Shown: positions 6,904-15,868, numbered from the stretch's first letter. The stretch: DNA of 21,112 bases from Actinomycetes bacterium (GCA_021795135.1 JAJYPT010000013.1:1-21112), one strand, 5' to 3'. Program-made: numbers and translations. Notes: generated by a model not told the origin, from the sequence alone.

Positions 6904-7707
6904 ATGTCTTTACCCCAAATTCCTCCAAGCTCTGTTTCTGAAAGTGAATCTAGTACTCCTAAAGATTTGAATTTAGGTATGTTAAAAGCAAATTGGAAAC
7001 GAGTAGTTTTAAAAATTTCTGGAGAAGCTTTTGCTAGTTCTGCTTCTGATGAAGTAATAGATGGACAAGTGGTAGAAAGAGTAGCTTTGGAAATTGCACA
7101 AGCTCGAGATGAACTTGGGGTAGAGCTTACAGTAGTTGTAGGTGGTGGGAATATTTGGAGAGGAACCAGAGGTTTGGGAGTAGGTATAGACCGAGCTACT
7201 TCAGACTATATGGGAATGTTGGCTACTGTTATTAATGCCTTAGCTCTTCAAGATGCTCTAGAACGTAAATATAGTCAGCCTACCCGAGTGCTTTCGGCTA
7301 TAGAAATGGCTCAAGTGGCTGAACCATATATTCGCAGAAGAGCCATACGCCATCTTGAAAAAGGAAGAGTTGTTATCTTTGCAGCAGGTACAGGAAATCC
7401 TTTTTTTACCACCGATACAACAGCATCTTTGAGAGCAGCAGAAATTGAAGCTCAAGCAGTACTCAAAGGAACTCATTCTGGAGTAGATGGAGTTTATTCT
7501 GCTGATCCTCGAACAAATCTTACAGCAACTAGATTTGAGGAAATTTCTTTCAAAGATGTGTTAGACAAAGACTTAAAAATTATGGATTTGACTGCTATAA
7601 CTTTTTGTAAAGATAACAATTTACCAGTAGTAGTTTTTAATTTAATGGTGCCTGGTAATATTCGTAAAGTTCTCTTGGGAGAAAAGATTGGTACAGTGAT
7701 TCAATAA
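6904..7707 (+). CDS. pyrH: Uridylate kinase (UMP kinase)
   Basis: PyrH phosphorylates UMP to UDP with ATP in pyrimidine nucleotide synthesis; it is an amino-acid-kinase-fold hexamer in the cytosol. Family motifs: VVLKISGEAFA (35-45), VVVGGGNIWRG (77-87), DYMGMLATVINALALQ (101-116), AAGTGNPFFTTDTTASLRA and the C-terminal LMVPGNI. The product is 267 residues with an extra, Ser/Pro-rich N-terminal segment of about 30 residues before the core. ATG at 6904 has GGAG 13 nt upstream, a long spacing. An in-frame ATG at 6979 would remove most of the extension but has no better site, so the longer form is preferred with some doubt. Its TAA shares a base with the frr ATG (TAATG). Confidence 0.95.
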   Translation: MSLPQIPPSSVSESESSTPKDLNLGMLKANWKRVVLKISGEAFASSASDEVIDGQVVERVALEIAQARDELGVELTVVVGGGNIWRGTRGLGVGIDRATSDYMGMLATVINALALQDALERKYSQPTRVLSAIEMAQVAEPYIRRRAIRHLEKGRVVIFAAGTGNPFFTTDTTASLRAAEIEAQAVLKGTHSGVDGVYSADPRTNLTATRFEEISFKDVLDKDLKIMDLTAITFCKDNNLPVVVFNLMVPGNIRKVLLGEKIGTVIQ

Positions 7708-8261
7708 TGGATGAATTAGCTGAGCTTAGTATTGCTGAATGTAAAGAGAAAATGGCTAAAGTGATTACTCATGCTAAGAGTGAGTTTTCTATTTTGCGAA
7801 CCGGAAGAGCCAATCCTTCAGTAGTAGAAAAGCTAAGAGTTTCCTACTATGGTAGCGAGACTCCTTTACGACAATTAGCTAGTTTTACTGTTCCCGAAGC
7901 TCGTTTGTTAGTTATAACCCCATACGATAAGGGCTCTATAGCAGCTATTGAAAAGGCTATTCAAAATTCTGATCTAGGTATCAATCCTTCTAGTGATGGT
8001 CAAGTTATACGCTTAGCTTTTCCTCCTCTTACCCAAGAACGTCGAAAAGAAATGGTCAAATTGGCAAAAACCAAAGCAGAAGAAGCACGAATTGGTATTC
8101 GCAATATACGTCGATCTACCCGTCATGACCTAGAAGAATTAGAACTTCCATCTGATGACTTGGAAAGAGTAGAAAAAGAACTAGATAAGACAACGCAAGA
8201 TTTTGTGGCAGAAGTTGACCGCTTGTTCCATCAAAAAGAACAAGAACTTCTTGAAATCTGA
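7707..8261 (+). CDS. frr: Ribosome recycling factor
   Basis: The 184-residue RRF works with EF-G to split post-termination ribosomes. Length and motifs match the family closely: FSILRTGRANPSVVEKLRVS, then YYGSETPLRQLASFTVPE, ITPYDKGSIAAIEKAI, LGINPSSDGQVIRLAFPPLT and EERRK-type RRKEMVKLAK, with charged helices of the three-helix stalk making up the rest. The ATG overlaps the pyrH stop by one base, indicating translational coupling. A second ATG lies two codons in, so either could initiate. Confidence 0.97.
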   Translation: MDELAELSIAECKEKMAKVITHAKSEFSILRTGRANPSVVEKLRVSYYGSETPLRQLASFTVPEARLLVITPYDKGSIAAIEKAIQNSDLGINPSSDGQVIRLAFPPLTQERRKEMVKLAKTKAEEARIGIRNIRRSTRHDLEELELPSDDLERVEKELDKTTQDFVAEVDRLFHQKEQELLEI

Positions 8262-8287
8262 TACGAGGTAGGGCTCGGGGGAGAAAG

Positions 8288-9625
8288 ATGGATGAGGAAA
8301 ATGCCACTGATAAAGATATTAGTGAGCGGGCTCAAAAAGAATCGGTTGAAGAAACTACTAGTTTTAGTATCTTTGAAGAAGACGTTGAGGATTTAATAAT
8401 TACTTCAACAGATGCTAAGAAGCCTTCTAAACCGAGAACTAATTCAAAAGTAAAAGGTTTAGATAATACTTCCCCGCCTTTGTTTCAGACTGAAATTGTT
8501 TCTGATTCAGATTCTTCTTCTTTGGATGGGGAAATACCTTTTTCATCATATTTTAGTGAACAAGGTTATGTAGACAACCCCCAGTCTAAATCTTTAGACT
8601 CTAAGGACCAAACAGAGAATAAGTTTGTCTCCTCCCAAGATGATGAATTGTTTTTTATAAACAATCAAAACGAAAAATCTTCTTCATTGCTATCTAGCCA
8701 AATTGATGAGACAACAAATACAAAAGAAGATTTTTCAAAATCTAAACCTTCCATGAGTAAAAATAATCTACATAGTGAGTTAAATTCCACTACGGAATCT
8801 CAATTGAAAAGTTATCAAGTAAAAAAAGCAATCATTACTGGTTTTGTAATTGCCGGAATGGTTTTAGGTGCTTTAAAACTAGGCTCTCTTGCGTCTTTAG
8901 CCCTTGGAATGGTTGTAGTCCTTGTTGCTATTTCTGAAGCCTATGTTGCTTTTCGTCGAGCTGGCTATAAGCCGGCTGCCTTACTTGGTATAGTTGCTAC
9001 AGCAATTTTGATGATAAGTGGTTATTATCAAGGTACAAGTAATTTAGCTTTGATTATAACTTTGATGATTGTATTTAGTTTTATCTGGTATTTAAGTGGA
9101 GTTCTATCTAGTCGTCCTTCTTTGAATATAGCGATAACTTTACTGCCTTTTTTGTGGATTGGTTTTCTAGGTTCTTTTATAGCTTTTATACTAAGTCCCA
9201 CTTTTAGTCCCAATAACTATGGAGTCTCTTTTTTACTAGCTGCTATTTTAAACACAGCATTTTATGATATTGGTGGATTGTTTGCAGGTAAGAGGTTTGG
9301 TAAGCATCGCCTTGCAAGTAATATAAGTCCTAACAAAACCTGGGAAGGACTCCTTGGTGGCTCAGTTGCAGTTTTGTTGGTTTCAGCTTTAATTATAAGT
9401 AATATTCATCCTTGGAATTTGACTTCAGCCTTGATATTGGCTCTGGCTGTAATTGTTGTAGAGCCACTGGGAGATCTTTGTGAATCTTTAGTTAAAAGAG
9501 ATTTTGCAATAAAAGATATGGGAGGTTGGCTTCCAGGTCATGGGGGAATGCTAGATCGAATAGATGGTTTGTTGTTTGTTTTGCCAACAACTTATTATCT
9601 TGTTATTCTTCTTCATCTCAGATGA
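8288..9625 (+). CDS. cdsA: Phosphatidate cytidylyltransferase with long disordered N-terminus
   Basis: CdsA makes CDP-diacylglycerol from phosphatidate and CTP, the precursor of all anionic phospholipids. The C-terminal half (about 180-445) is the membrane domain with seven to eight hydrophobic spans. It ends in the CDP-DAG synthase signature at about 398-427: CESLVKRDFAIKDMGG followed by LPGHGGMLDRIDG. Upstream lie about 175 hydrophilic, acidic, Ser/Asp/Glu/Lys-rich residues without recognisable fold. The total of 445 is far above the usual 270-300. ATG at 8288 has an excellent GGGGGAGAAAG site, so the extension is real coding sequence and not a mis-set start. The TGA overlaps the dxr ATG (ATGA). 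Confidence 0.93.
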   Translation: MDEENATDKDISERAQKESVEETTSFSIFEEDVEDLIITSTDAKKPSKPRTNSKVKGLDNTSPPLFQTEIVSDSDSSSLDGEIPFSSYFSEQGYVDNPQSKSLDSKDQTENKFVSSQDDELFFINNQNEKSSSLLSSQIDETTNTKEDFSKSKPSMSKNNLHSELNSTTESQLKSYQVKKAIITGFVIAGMVLGALKLGSLASLALGMVVVLVAISEAYVAFRRAGYKPAALLGIVATAILMISGYYQGTSNLALIITLMIVFSFIWYLSGVLSSRPSLNIAITLLPFLWIGFLGSFIAFILSPTFSPNNYGVSFLLAAILNTAFYDIGGLFAGKRFGKHRLASNISPNKTWEGLLGGSVAVLLVSALIISNIHPWNLTSALILALAVIVVEPLGDLCESLVKRDFAIKDMGGWLPGHGGMLDRIDGLLFVLPTTYYLVILLHLR

Positions 9626-10788
9626 CTTCTGTAACAATTGCTGGCTCTACTGGCTCAATTGGTAGACAAAGTTTAGATGTTTTGGCTTCTCAACAAGATG
9701 GTGGACATACCCTAGAAGCAATTAGTGCCCATAGTTCAGTGGAACTGCTTGCTTTGCAGGCAATTAAATATAATCCTCGTAAAGTCATAATTACAGATGA
9801 ATCTTTATTGTCTAAGTTAAAAGATTTACTTCCTTCTCATATGGAAGTTTTAGCTGGTAACCAAGCTTTGGAAGAGGTTGCATCTCAAAGTGATATTACT
9901 ATAAATGCAGTAGTAGGATTCGCTGCTCTTCCTGTGACTTTGGCAACTTTGAATGCTGGAAAGCGCTTGGGGTTGGCTAATAAGGAATCTTTGATATCAG
10001 CTGGACCTGCTTTGATAGATGCTCGCAAAATACCAGGAGCAGAAATTATACCTATTGATTCAGAACATTGTGCAATTCACCAATGCTTACGAAGCTCTTC
10101 TAATTCTACAAAAGAAGTCTCTAAGTTGATCTTAACTGCTAGTGGGGGCCCTTTTAGGAATAAATCTAGGTCCGAATTATCTAATATAAAAGTTCAAGAT
10201 GCTTTAGCTCATCCAACTTGGGATATGGGACCAAAAATAACTATAGATTCTTCTACTTTGATGAATAAAGGTCTAGAAGTAATAGAAGCCCATGAACTTT
10301 TTGGTGTTGATTATGATCAAATTGAAGTTATTGTTCATCCTCAATCAATAGTTCATTCTATGGTTGAATTTTTAGATGGTTCTACTATAGCCCAGCTGTC
10401 GTTGCCGGATATGAGGCTACCGATAGGATATGCCTTATCTTTTCCCAATCGCTTTGATAAAGCATTTGGTCCAATTGATTGGACCAAGCTTTCTTCTTTG
10501 GAATTTCAGTTTCCAGATTATAAAACTTTTCCCTGTCTATCACTAGCTTACCAAGCAGGTCGTCTTGGTAAAAGTGCTCCTGCATGGCTAAATGCTGCTA
10601 ATGAAGTTGCAGTGGAGGCTTTTTTGGCTGAAAAAATAAACTGGTTAGACATACCAAATGTAATTGAGCAAACTCTAAATCTTTGGGATGGACAAGATGC
10701 TAAAGAGCTAGACCAAGTTTTACAAGCCGACCTGTTAGCAAGACAAAAAGCTTCTACAATAATAGATAATAGAGTTGATGCAGTGTGA
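9622..10788 (+). CDS. dxr: 1-deoxy-D-xylulose 5-phosphate reductoisomerase
   Basis: Dxr converts DXP to MEP with NADPH, the first committed step of the non-mevalonate isoprenoid pathway. The chosen start gives 388 residues, the family's usual length, and places the NADPH loop GSTGSIG at residues 8-14. A longer frame opens further left, but those 32 codons lie inside cdsA and are not conserved-looking. Other motifs: GLANKESLISAG, the metal/substrate site IPIDSEHCAIHQCL, LTASGGPFR, HPTWDMGPKITIDSSTLMNK, VIEAHELFGV and VHPQSIVHSMVEF. ATG overlaps the cdsA stop by 4 bp and the gene's own TGA overlaps the next GTG, so three genes in a row are coupled. Confidence 0.97.
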   Translation: MTSVTIAGSTGSIGRQSLDVLASQQDGGHTLEAISAHSSVELLALQAIKYNPRKVIITDESLLSKLKDLLPSHMEVLAGNQALEEVASQSDITINAVVGFAALPVTLATLNAGKRLGLANKESLISAGPALIDARKIPGAEIIPIDSEHCAIHQCLRSSSNSTKEVSKLILTASGGPFRNKSRSELSNIKVQDALAHPTWDMGPKITIDSSTLMNKGLEVIEAHELFGVDYDQIEVIVHPQSIVHSMVEFLDGSTIAQLSLPDMRLPIGYALSFPNRFDKAFGPIDWTKLSSLEFQFPDYKTFPCLSLAYQAGRLGKSAPAWLNAANEVAVEAFLAEKINWLDIPNVIEQTLNLWDGQDAKELDQVLQADLLARQKASTIIDNRVDAV

Positions 10789-12161
10789 ATTTATTTCCCA
10801 AAAGGTCTAAACCAATTTTTGATTCTTCTAGTAATAGTCTAAACCAGTCCAATGATCTAGATGATTTAGGACAAACACCTAATACCCAAGCTGTTGATAC
10901 AACCAGTACTTCTAATAAAGCTAATTTGATAAAACTTTTTATCGGTATAGCTTTAATTGCCATTGTTTCAGTTTTGACCCATGTAGCTGCAACAGTGGCT
11001 GTATTAGTAGCTTTATTGATTGTAATTATGCTGCACGAATTTGGCCATTTTTTAACAGCCAAGCATGCAGATATGAAAGTGACAGAATTTTTTATTGGCT
11101 TTGGTAAAAAAATTTGGTCAATAAGAAAAGGCGAAACCGAATATGGCGTAAAACTTTTACCCCTAGGTGGATATGTAAAAATTATAGGCATGACCAATCT
11201 TGAAGAAGTTGATCCTCAAGACGAACCTAGGGCTTATAGAAATAAGCCTTTTTTACAACGTTTGAGTGTATCTATAGCAGGATCGGTAGTCCATTTTATA
11301 ATTGCTTTTTTGCTATTGTGGGTTTTATTTTCTGGCATAGGAGTTCCTTCTTATAATGCTCCTCCTGTTTTGAAAGTTGGTTCTATCTCTACTTTTGCTC
11401 ACGGACAAAGTCCAGCACAAAAAGCAGGCTTTCATATAGGAGATAAGATCATTGGTATACAGGGTAAAAAGTTATCCTCGTGGGCTCAATTGGTCAAAAT
11501 AGTCCAATCTCATCCAAATGCAAACCTTACTTTTACAATTTTACGTAATGGAAAGATAATGCATCTTCACGTAAAAACAGCCAATCTCGCTCAAATACAA
11601 AATTCAGTTCCCAATGTAGCCCATGTAAATAAACCTACTGGTTTTGTTGGAATAGGACCAACTTTGCCTATAGTTACCACAGGAGTGATTCAAGGAAGTA
11701 TAAAAGCGTCTTCTGCTCTAGAAAAATCTGTTGTTTCTACAGCTCAAATTTTAGCTCAACGTTTTTCTCCTCAAGGTATGTCTAGTTATGTAAGCAATTT
11801 TATTGCATCTACTCATGCAAGCCCTTCTAGTAAACCTCCGCCCCAATTTCAATCCACAGTAGGTATCGTTAGGATAGCTTCTCAAGCAGCCCAGCAAGGC
11901 ATAGGAGATGTAGTAATACTTTTGGCGATGATTAATATCTTTTTGGGTATGTTTAATATGATTCCGATGCTTCCTTTTGATGGAGGACATGTAGCTATTG
12001 CTATTTATGAGAGGATACGTTCGAGAAAAGATCATCCTTATCATGCCAATGTGGCCAAACTGATGCCTTTGTTTTATGCAGTCATTGCTTTGTTGGTATT
12101 TTTAGAAATTACATCTTTGTATCTAAATATTTTTCACCCTCTTCCTAATATGTTCAAATGA
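10785..12161 (+). CDS. M50 site-2-type intramembrane metalloprotease (RseP/Rip1 family)
   Basis: This 458-residue membrane protease cleaves membrane-embedded substrates such as anti-sigma factors. The zinc site HEFGH is at 84-88 inside the second hydrophobic segment, and the third ligand lies in NMIPMLPFDGGH (D399). A PDZ domain sits between them (about 195-265: AQKAGFHIGDKIIGIQGKKL). GVKLLPLGGYVKIIGM is the conserved strand after HExxH. About 45 polar residues precede the first span. Gene order dxr - this gene - ispG equals mycobacterial dxr-rip1-ispG, so it is most likely a Rip1 equivalent. GTG at 10785 overlaps the dxr stop (GTGA). The two cysteine-free extracytoplasmic and PDZ segments show no sign of damage. 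Its substrate here is unknown. Confidence 0.93.
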   Translation: MNLFPKRSKPIFDSSSNSLNQSNDLDDLGQTPNTQAVDTTSTSNKANLIKLFIGIALIAIVSVLTHVAATVAVLVALLIVIMLHEFGHFLTAKHADMKVTEFFIGFGKKIWSIRKGETEYGVKLLPLGGYVKIIGMTNLEEVDPQDEPRAYRNKPFLQRLSVSIAGSVVHFIIAFLLLWVLFSGIGVPSYNAPPVLKVGSISTFAHGQSPAQKAGFHIGDKIIGIQGKKLSSWAQLVKIVQSHPNANLTFTILRNGKIMHLHVKTANLAQIQNSVPNVAHVNKPTGFVGIGPTLPIVTTGVIQGSIKASSALEKSVVSTAQILAQRFSPQGMSSYVSNFIASTHASPSSKPPPQFQSTVGIVRIASQAAQQGIGDVVILLAMINIFLGMFNMIPMLPFDGGHVAIAIYERIRSRKDHPYHANVAKLMPLFYAVIALLVFLEITSLYLNIFHPLPNMFK

Positions 12162-12177
12162 GATTTGAGGTTATAAA

Positions 12178-13425
12178 ATGATTAGTCCAGATGATAAACC
12201 ATTAGCTATAAGAAGGAAGTCGCGCCAAATTCATGTTGGTTCTGTAGCTGTGGGAGGAGACGCTCCTATAAGTATTCAAACCATGACCACTACTCCCACC
12301 TCAGATGTAGAAGCTACTTTGGCTCAAATTTATGAAGCAGCTGCTAATGGCGCTGATATAGTTCGCTGTACTTGTAACGATGAAGCCGCAGCTGAAGGTT
12401 TGGCTCACATAGTTCCTCGTTCCCCAGTTCCAATTGTTGCCGATGTTCATTTTCATTTTGAAATGGCAATGGCAGCACTAGAAGCAGGTGTGGCTTGTTT
12501 GAGATTGAATCCGGGGAATTTACGTAAGCCTTCAGAAATTAAAACTATTGCTTCAGAAGCAAGGGATCGCAATGTTCCAATTAGAATCGGGGTCAATGCT
12601 GGCTCTTTGCATAAAGATCTCTATTCAAAATACGGTGGCGCAACTCCTGAAGCTTTAGTTGAATCGGCCTTGATGGAATTAAAACTCTTTGAAGAGGTAG
12701 GTTTTGACAACGTTAAAATCTCGGTAAAAGCTTCTGATGTTGCTTTGATGATAAAAGCTTATAGACTTCTTGCCGAAGTTACTGATCATCCTTTGCATCT
12801 TGGGGTAACCGAAGCCGGTCCTCCTCCAGCAGGTTTGGTAAAAGCAACTGCTGGTATAGCTACATTATTGGCTGAAGGGATAGGAGATACACTTCGCTAT
12901 TCGCTTACAGCTGATCCAATAGAAGAAGTAAGAGCAGGTCGTCAGCTATTAGAGGCCTTAGGCCTTAGAGAAAGAAAAGGTCTAGATCTTATAGCATGTC
13001 CTTCTTGTGGAAGGGCAGAAATTGATGTTATAGGGGTGGCCAAGACTGCTCAAGAGGCATTAGAAAAACTAAATTTGCCCATTCAAGTAGCAGTAATGGG
13101 ATGTGTAGTCAATGGACCAGGAGAAGCCAGAGGAGCAGATTTAGGAATAGCAGCTGGTAAATCTAGAGGACATCTTTTTATCAAAGGTAAAATAGTTAGA
13201 GTGGTGCCCGAAGATCAAATGGTACAAGCTTTGGTAGAAGAAGCAGAGCGCTTGATGGAACAAGGTGTAGAAGCTCGACTTGCTCTAGCAGATGAAAATG
13301 CTGCCCGTTTAGCAAGTGAAGACAGACAAGCCTTACTTGGAGAAAAAGGCCAAGACGTCAATCATTCATTGACAAAAATTGAAAATATAAAGAAAAGAAT
13401 TTCGAAGCCAAAAAGCGATAATTGA
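12178..13425 (+). CDS. ispG: 4-hydroxy-3-methylbut-2-en-1-yl diphosphate synthase
   Basis: IspG (GcpE) converts ME-cPP to HMBPP in the non-mevalonate pathway using a [4Fe-4S] cluster. The N-terminal TIM barrel shows VGGDAPISIQTMTTTPTSDV and VADVHFHFEMA. The C-terminal cluster domain has C274 and C277 (CPSCGR), C309 (MGCVVNGPGEA) and the fourth ligand E316. At 415 residues it exceeds the E. coli enzyme (372) by a charged, poorly structured tail after about residue 370. Start ATG has GAGG about 8 nt upstream and lies 16 bp after the M50 protease gene, so it belongs to the same transcription unit. Functionally it pairs with dxr two genes upstream. Confidence 0.97.
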   Translation: MISPDDKPLAIRRKSRQIHVGSVAVGGDAPISIQTMTTTPTSDVEATLAQIYEAAANGADIVRCTCNDEAAAEGLAHIVPRSPVPIVADVHFHFEMAMAALEAGVACLRLNPGNLRKPSEIKTIASEARDRNVPIRIGVNAGSLHKDLYSKYGGATPEALVESALMELKLFEEVGFDNVKISVKASDVALMIKAYRLLAEVTDHPLHLGVTEAGPPPAGLVKATAGIATLLAEGIGDTLRYSLTADPIEEVRAGRQLLEALGLRERKGLDLIACPSCGRAEIDVIGVAKTAQEALEKLNLPIQVAVMGCVVNGPGEARGADLGIAAGKSRGHLFIKGKIVRVVPEDQMVQALVEEAERLMEQGVEARLALADENAARLASEDRQALLGEKGQDVNHSLTKIENIKKRISKPKSDN

Positions 13426-13481
13426 AAACTTTTTCACTTCTTGGTTAATTTAGTTCTCTACTCATACTAATCTGCTTTTAT

Positions 13482-15178
13482 ATGAGGATGTCTAAATTAC
13501 TGCTTCCAACTTTACGAGAAGCGCCAGCAGATGCCGAAGCAGCAAGCCATCGCCTGTTGCTTAGAGCTGGTTTTATTCGCCGCTTGACTTCTGGAGTCTA
13601 TAGTTTTTTACCCTTGGGTTTGAAAGTCTTGTCCAATATAGAAAATATTATTAGACAAGAAATGGACAAAGCAGGTGCTGAAGAGATTTTATTACCAGCA
13701 TTGCATCCTTTAGAAATTTGGCAGCAAAGTGGTAGGGCACAGACAATGAAAGATGTCTTGATGAAAGTTGAAACCACTTCTGGCTCTTTTGTCTTAGGTC
13801 CCACTCATGAAGAAGTAATTACAGCAATTGTTGGCGCAGAAGTTAATTCATATAAAGAACTTCCTTTGAATCTTTATCAAATCCAAACCAAGTTTAGAGA
13901 TGAACCAAGAGCCAGATTTGGACTTATGAGAACAAAAGAGTTCATTATGAAAGATGCCTATTCTTTCGATGCATCTCAAGAAGAAATGGGTTCATCTTAT
14001 CAGACAATGTATGATGCCTATTGCAAAATATTTGAGCGATGCGATCTTTCTTATCAACCAGTTGAAGCAGATGCAGGGGCAATAGGTGGCAAGGTAAACC
14101 ATGAATTTATGGTACCTAGCCAAATAGGGGAAGATCACTTTGCAAGCTGTGCTAATTGCAGATATTCAGCAAATCTAGAAGCTGCTACAAAAGCTGATAT
14201 TGGATTCGAGTCAAAATCTATAGACCAAGAATTAAAGGAACATTTTACTCCTGATAGACCAGGCATTGATTTAGTTGTAGAGCATTTTAAAGAACAAGGA
14301 CTTGTTGCTAAAGATATGCTTAAGTGTTTTGTTTTTTTTGATTCTAACAACAAAATAAATGTTGGATTAGTTCCTGGCGATAGGCAAGTGCGTTTACCTA
14401 AGGGCTCTCGTGGATTTGAAGAAAAAGATTTCCTTGATTATCCAGATTTGGTCAAAGGATATATAGGCCCAAAGGGTTTAAACACCAAGGATATAAAAGT
14501 AGTTGCAGATTATTCGGTCAAAGAACCAAAAGCTTGGGTTAGTGGTGCAAATAAAAAAAATTATCATTACTCAGGTTTGGTTTTGGGAAGAGACTTTAGC
14601 GTTGAGAATTGGGATTCTTTGACTGTTGTTGAACAAGGAGATCCCTGTCCAAGGTGCTCATCTCCACTTGTCTTAGTTAGATCTGTAGAGGCCGGACATA
14701 CTTTTCAGCTAGGACTTACCTATTCAAAACTTATCCCAGGTGCAAGTTTCACTGATGCACAAGGCAAAGAACAACTTTATTGGATGGGGTGTTATGGAAT
14801 AGGTGTAACTCGTCTAATTGCAATAATCGCCGAAGAGCACCATGATGATAAAGGTTTAATTTGGCCTAAAGAAATAGCTCCTTATGCAATACATATAATT
14901 TCTTTAAATCCTCACAAATCTAGCGAGGTAAATCTTTTTCTTAACAACTTTATAAAGATTTACTTGCAGCTGGGGTAGGAGTTATTTATGACGACAGGGA
15001 GGTTTCTGCTGGAATTAAATTTGCAGATGCAGATCTAGTAGGTGTTCCTACTCAAGTTGTTATAGGAAATAAAGGTCTTGGTCAAGGCATAGTTGAAATC
15101 AAAGATAGAAAAGATGGGCAAACAAAGTCAATATTGGTAGATGAAGTTTATGCTGAGTTGACTTCTGGTATCTTTTAG
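13482..15178 (+). CDS. proS: Proline--tRNA ligase, apparent frameshift near the 3' end
   Basis: ProRS charges tRNA-Pro. The prokaryote-type enzyme is seen in order: class II motif 1/2 region (MRMSKLLLPTLREAPADAEA, then FVLGPTHEEVI and RDEPRARFGLMRTKEF), the YbaK-like editing insertion (about 230-395), motif 3 (MGCYGIGVTRLIAIIAEEHH) and the anticodon-binding domain. The reading frame of the ATG stops at 14978. The rest of the anticodon domain continues in the -1 frame from about 14945 (DLLAAGVGVIYDDRE, then GIKFADADLVGVPTQVVIG) to TAG at 15178. Joined, the product is about 565 residues, the normal length. Because the -1 frame has TAA at 14942-14944, the shift must fall between 14945 and 14975. 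A one-base loss, in the cell or in the assembly, is the simplest cause. No Shine-Dalgarno precedes the ATG. Confidence 0.88.
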
Positions 15179-15197
15179 TTACCTTTTGGTTTTCCTC

Positions 15198-15228
15198 TTG
15201 AAATTATAAGGTTGATTATTGGTATAGT
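15198..15228 (+). promoter_or_regulatory. Possible promoter of the rimP-nusA operon
   Basis: TTGAAA (15198-15203) and TATAGT (15223-15228) are separated by 19 bp, slightly long for a housekeeping promoter. If used, transcription would start near 15235 and make a leader of about 90 nt that contains the hairpin at 15263-15287. Weak support only. Confidence 0.3.
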
Positions 15229-15262
15229 ATTTAAAGCTAACAAAGTGTAAATTAGAGGTAAT

Positions 15263-15289
15263 AAAGCGTGGGCTTTGCCCACGCTTTTG
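15263..15289 (+). terminator. Rho-independent terminator or attenuator before rimP
   Basis: A perfect 11-bp inverted repeat, AAAGCGTGGGC (15263-15273) and GCCCACGCTTT (15277-15287), with a TTT loop and four T at the 3' side. The G+C-rich centre in A+T-rich surroundings marks it as the strongest hairpin of the window's right half. It lies 85 bp after proS and 36 bp before rimP. It could end proS transcripts, or attenuate rimP-nusA if transcription starts at about 15235. The A-rich left flank would also let it work on the - strand. Confidence 0.65.
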
Positions 15290-15323
15290 CTTGACAACAG
15301 ATATTCACTAGGAGGTGATAGCG

Positions 15324-15866
15324 ATGAATGTAACGCAAAAAGTGCGTGAGATAGTTGAAAGATCGCTTTTGACCTCACCTTTTGAATTGATAGATATAGA
15401 ATCTCATCAAAACCTTTTGAGAATTACTTTGGATCGTGAAGGCGGAATAGACTTAGACGACATTGGAGAAGCTAGTAAAATAATTTCTCTTGCTTTGGAT
15501 GAAGATGATATTTTCCCAAATCGATATACTTTGGAAGTGTCTAGTCCGGGACTAGAACGTCCTTTGCGTACGCCTGAACATTTTGCTCGCTTTGTTGGTT
15601 CACTTGTTTTGATTAAAACTACTTCAGAACCAGAATTAGGTAGGCGCGTAAAAGCTACATTGATTCAAGCAGATGATTCAGGAATAACAATAGAACTAAT
15701 GGGTAGTTCAGATAGGCACTATGTTGCTTATGATCACATTGAACGAGCTAATACTATAGTTGATTGGGAGAAGGAATTTAAATCTTCTTCTTCAACTACA
15801 GCTAAGCCTTCAAAAAAAACCAAACAAGCCAATACTGAAGGCTTTAAGTCAAAAGAAGGCGTGTAG
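15324..15866 (+). CDS. rimP: Ribosome maturation factor RimP
   Basis: RimP binds the 30S subunit and assists assembly around S12/S19. The 180-residue product shows the N-domain with LRITLDREGGIDLDDIGEAS and the conserved YTLEVSSPGLERPLRTPEHF, then an SH3-like C-domain (RVKATLIQADDSGITIEL). A Lys/Ser/Thr tail follows. The start was set at ATG 15324 because AGGAGG (15310-15315) lies 8 nt upstream. A GTG three codons earlier overlaps that site and cannot use it. nusA follows after 2 bp, the standard rimP-nusA pairing. Confidence 0.94.
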   Translation: MNVTQKVREIVERSLLTSPFELIDIESHQNLLRITLDREGGIDLDDIGEASKIISLALDEDDIFPNRYTLEVSSPGLERPLRTPEHFARFVGSLVLIKTTSEPELGRRVKATLIQADDSGITIELMGSSDRHYVAYDHIERANTIVDWEKEFKSSSSTTAKPSKKTKQANTEGFKSKEGV

Positions 15867-15868
15867 GT

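Noticed and set aside
9526..9621. Longer dxr start 32 codons upstream
   Set aside because: The extra codons lie within the conserved end of cdsA, and the usual N-terminus with GSTGSIG fits ATG 9622, which overlaps the cdsA stop as ATGA.
14930..14975. Programmed -1 frameshifting in proS
   Set aside because: No X XXY YYZ slippery heptamer in the zero frame and no evident downstream stem-loop or pseudoknot. ProRS has no known recoding, so a mutation or base error is preferred.
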